DNA of 64,000 bases from Flavobacterium sp. SUN052 (GTDB lineage: Bacteria > Bacteroidota > Bacteroidia > Flavobacteriales > Flavobacteriaceae): the NCBI RefSeq assembly GCF_028867935.1, contig NZ_JAPQNS010000002.1, positions 496,001 through 560,000 of the forward strand. Direction: 5' to 3'. The position numbers were made by a program, and so were the translations under genes. Below the pieces are notes generated by a model. That model made no database searches and was not told the origin of the DNA. It was given only the letters and a program-made list of their open reading frames with translations. This document shows positions 61,840-64,000 of the stretch, in pieces; the first letter of the stretch is position 1, and the number at the start of each line of letters is the position of its first letter.

Positions 61840-61886
61840 GGCTGGCTGTTGGCTCTAGCGTATAAAAGCCAACAGCCAGCCATTTT
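61840..61886. terminator. Bidirectional terminator, 15-bp perfect stem
   Basis: GGCTGGCTGTTGGCT (61840-61854) and its complement (61867-61881) are followed by ATTTTTA. Convergent gene ends on both sides. The arm is made of GGCT words. Confidence 0.85.
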
Positions 61887-63874
61887 TAAAATTTCACGCC
61901 CTCAGTAATGCCTTTCCACGTATCGGTGCGAAAGGGGACAGCCGGAAACCCTTCTTTATTATACAGGTTCACGTCGCTGTTATCGTCGGCCCAACCGTAG
62001 CGAATGGCAACGGGGTTGGCGACATCAGGGCAGAAGACAATTACCTTACTACCCTGAATTTCGGCGCGTGCGTAATAGAACTTCTGGTCATTACTTGCTA
62101 CTTCAAAACCTTTCAGGTAACCATACCGATCTGGCGTCATCAGGCCACGTCCTGAGTTTTTAAACGTCAGCACCGCCCGATTCCCCTCTATTTTTAACTG
62201 ATCGAACATGGGTCCGCGCGACACGTCGGTGGAGTCTATTCGTTTTGCATTGGCATCGCGGGGTGTGTACGCTACCCGCAACGCTTCAGCCGCCAAGCGT
62301 TTGCCCACGTCCAGTTTATTTTTGGGGTGAATATCCTTGGGGTCGCCAATATCAGACGCGACGGCCATACCGGTGTTGGGCAGTTTAAGCGTCATTGTCT
62401 GCGCTTCGCGGAGTTCGGCCCAGGTGCTACCTTTCTGGCTGGTCCCATTATCGGCATTGAAACTGGACAACTGCACAAACAAAAAGGGAAACGCCCCAGC
62501 ACTTGGTTCAAGTCGGTTCCAATGGTTTCGCCAGTCCTGAATCATCAGCGGAAAAGCCGTCCGGTACTGATAGGCCCTACCTGCATTCGACTCGCCCTGA
62601 TACCAGATTACGCCCTGCATTGCCATCGGGATCAGCGGGTTCAGCATTGCGTTGAACAGCAAGGTGCTATAAGTGTTCGGATCGTTTTCGACCGACGACG
62701 GAAACACCTCCGAAACCCGAAACTGCCAGTTGCCGGTTAACGGCACAGAAAGGCCTTTACCTGATAAGCCGAAGGTGGCATCTCCGCCAACGAGCCCTCC
62801 CCCACCCCAGCTATCCTCCACGCGAACAGCAATGACATTGCGGCCGGATTTTAGCAAGCCACCCGGAAGGACATACGTTCTGTTTTCGTCCCAAACGCGC
62901 CGAGAGCCCACGAACACCCCGTTGACGAAGGTGGAATCATTATCGTCCACTTTGCCCAAAGAAAGTGTCACATCGTTGAGATCAGCCGATGCGGGTAACT
63001 CAAACTCGCGCCTAAACCAGGCAACTCCGTTAAGATTTGGGAAGTCCCCCTCCCAGGCCTGAGGCAGTTTCATTAATGGCCATGTAGAGGCATCATAATC
63101 CAGGCGAATCCCCGCCCGGACCTCAGCCGGTGTTGGCATCGAGCTGCCTTGTTTTTCGGCCAACGCCCGAAGCAGTTTCTCTTTTTGCAGTCGGGTTGCT
63201 GCGTCGCCATCTGCCGGAATTTTGGCCACTGCCGGGCGCAGATCCGGGTCCGACTCCATAGCCTCGCGACTGGTCCAGGTTTCGGAATGGGTACCGCCCC
63301 AGGAGGTGTGCATTAGGCCGATAGGTACATTAAGTTTTTGTACCAGCTCGCGGGCAAAGAAATAACCAACAGCAGTAAACTCGCCCACCGTAGCCGGATT
63401 GCACACCAGCCACTGCCCCGATACATCGGTTTGAGGCTGTACGGAGGTCACGTGTTTCACACCAAAATGCCGAATCTGCGGATAGTTAGCTGTTCGCATC
63501 TCCTCAGCCGCATTGGTGGCCTGCCTCACTGTCCACTCCATATTCGACTGGCCCGAGCAAATCCAGACCTCACCCACCAACACATCCTGGATGCTCAACT
63601 GGCCTGTTTTACCCTGCACGGTCAGCACAAACGGGCCACCCGCTTCCATCGGGTCGAGTGTGGTTCGCCAACGCCCATCTTTTCCGGCTTTTACTTGTTT
63701 AGTCTGCCCGTTAAACGTAACCTTCAGCCTTTCGTTGGGGTCGGCCCAGCCCCAAACGGGAACGGGTTTCCGGCGTTGCAACACCATATGGTCGCCAAAC
63801 AGTTTGGGCATTCGCACCTCGGCCAACGTTGGCAATGTGCCGAGAAAGAAGAGGAGAGCTAGCAGACGTTTCAT
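61886..63874 (-). CDS. Sialate O-acetylesterase-like protein
   Basis: Exported enzyme of 662 aa with a signal peptide ending TLAE. Block 1 ICSGQSNMEWTV (nucleophile Ser ~109) and GVIWYQGESNAGRAYQYR in the second SASA half identify the SGNH-type 9-O-acetylesterase family. A galactose-binding-like beta-sandwich is inserted (~265-395; NGVAWFRREFELP; GRNVIAVRVEDSWGGGG). SDIGDPKDIHPKNKLDVGKR carries the catalytic Asp-His. It removes acetyl groups from sialic acid or plant polysaccharides. Starts 7 bases after the OmpA-like gene, so probably co-transcribed. Confidence 0.92.
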   Translation of the reverse strand: MKRLLALLFFLGTLPTLAEVRMPKLFGDHMVLQRRKPVPVWGWADPNERLKVTFNGQTKQVKAGKDGRWRTTLDPMEAGGPFVLTVQGKTGQLSIQDVLVGEVWICSGQSNMEWTVRQATNAAEEMRTANYPQIRHFGVKHVTSVQPQTDVSGQWLVCNPATVGEFTAVGYFFARELVQKLNVPIGLMHTSWGGTHSETWTSREAMESDPDLRPAVAKIPADGDAATRLQKEKLLRALAEKQGSSMPTPAEVRAGIRLDYDASTWPLMKLPQAWEGDFPNLNGVAWFRREFELPASADLNDVTLSLGKVDDNDSTFVNGVFVGSRRVWDENRTYVLPGGLLKSGRNVIAVRVEDSWGGGGLVGGDATFGLSGKGLSVPLTGNWQFRVSEVFPSSVENDPNTYSTLLFNAMLNPLIPMAMQGVIWYQGESNAGRAYQYRTAFPLMIQDWRNHWNRLEPSAGAFPFLFVQLSSFNADNGTSQKGSTWAELREAQTMTLKLPNTGMAVASDIGDPKDIHPKNKLDVGKRLAAEALRVAYTPRDANAKRIDSTDVSRGPMFDQLKIEGNRAVLTFKNSGRGLMTPDRYGYLKGFEVASNDQKFYYARAEIQGSKVIVFCPDVANPVAIRYGWADDNSDVNLYNKEGFPAVPFRTDTWKGITEGVKF

Positions 63875-63881
63875 GGAACAG

Positions 63882-64000
63882 CTACTGTTTTTCCAGATTT
63901 AACGCTACGCGCCGGTTTTTGATACGATTTTCTTCAGTATCGTTCGGAACAAGAGGTTCGCGGCTTCCCTTGCCGGTGCTGGTCATGCGGCCTTCGGGCA
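63882..64000 (-). CDS. OmpA-family C-terminal domain, partial
   Basis: Only the last ~38 codons are visible; the gene enters from the right edge on the minus strand. TSTGKGSREPLVPNDTEENR and IKNRRVALNL match the peptidoglycan-binding end of OmpA/MotB domains (Asp and Arg ligands in NDTxENRxKNRRV). Confidence 0.85.
   Translation of the reverse strand, partial: PEGRMTSTGKGSREPLVPNDTEENRIKNRRVALNLEKQ

Overview
The window looks like chromosomal DNA of a Bacteroidota member of the order Cytophagales, most likely Spirosoma or a close Spirosomaceae relative. This rests on gene content rather than a database match: hybrid kinase/AraC regulators, a plug-domain protein without a barrel, DUF2911, DUF3098, Bacteroidota-type Cpn10, VGIGT-type surface proteins, TAnnTTTG promoter boxes and few strong Shine-Dalgarno sequences. 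No rRNA, tRNA, CRISPR array or intact transposase was seen.

Layout. 1-9.8 kb: 3' end of a hybrid two-component regulator, a large secreted propeller/Ig-like protein, a LytTR regulator with its kinase, and an ABC exporter pair. 9.9-14.9 kb: a propeller lipoprotein, a plug-domain protein and a TesA-like SGNH esterase. 14.9-21.8 kb: an accessory block with two ice-binding (DUF3494) proteins, the 3' relic of a third, and a graveyard of decayed genes (pRiA4b ORF-3-like, ISKra4-like transposase, a second AraC/HMA regulator) around one intact AraC/HMA regulator. 21.8-25.1 kb: YbbA/YbbP-like ABC pair. The accessory block separates the TesA-like gene from ybbAP, genes that are usually divergent neighbours. 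25.2-34 kb: a possible zeta-like toxin/antitoxin pair, an M20 peptidase, DUF2911, a 'split Ada' alkylation-repair pair, an Hsp70-like protein and a putative metal-related cluster (His-rich peptide, VIT1-type transporter, Rieske lipoprotein).

34.3-45.8 kb: a coherent minus-strand catabolic cluster of five alpha/beta-hydrolases, a CitMHS carboxylate transporter, AtuA split over two genes and a MocR regulator. A divergent NUDIX-type regulator with a degenerate Nudix box faces it, and a perfect palindrome lies in the shared promoter region. The cluster may release, import and process a polycarboxylic acid from its esters (inference).

45.9-64 kb: housekeeping genes ftsX-DUF3098-uppP-truB-ribF, tsaB, ctp, rnpA-rpmH (rpmH is short but clear), M61 peptidase, TPR protein, lgt, yidD, Cpn10, an orphan 2Fe-2S oxidoreductase subunit, an L,D-transpeptidase-like protein, a sialate O-acetylesterase and the 3' end of an OmpA-like gene.

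Many intergenic gaps hold long perfect inverted repeats. Several are built of a locus-specific word of about 7-9 bp, and others are dispersed palindromes.
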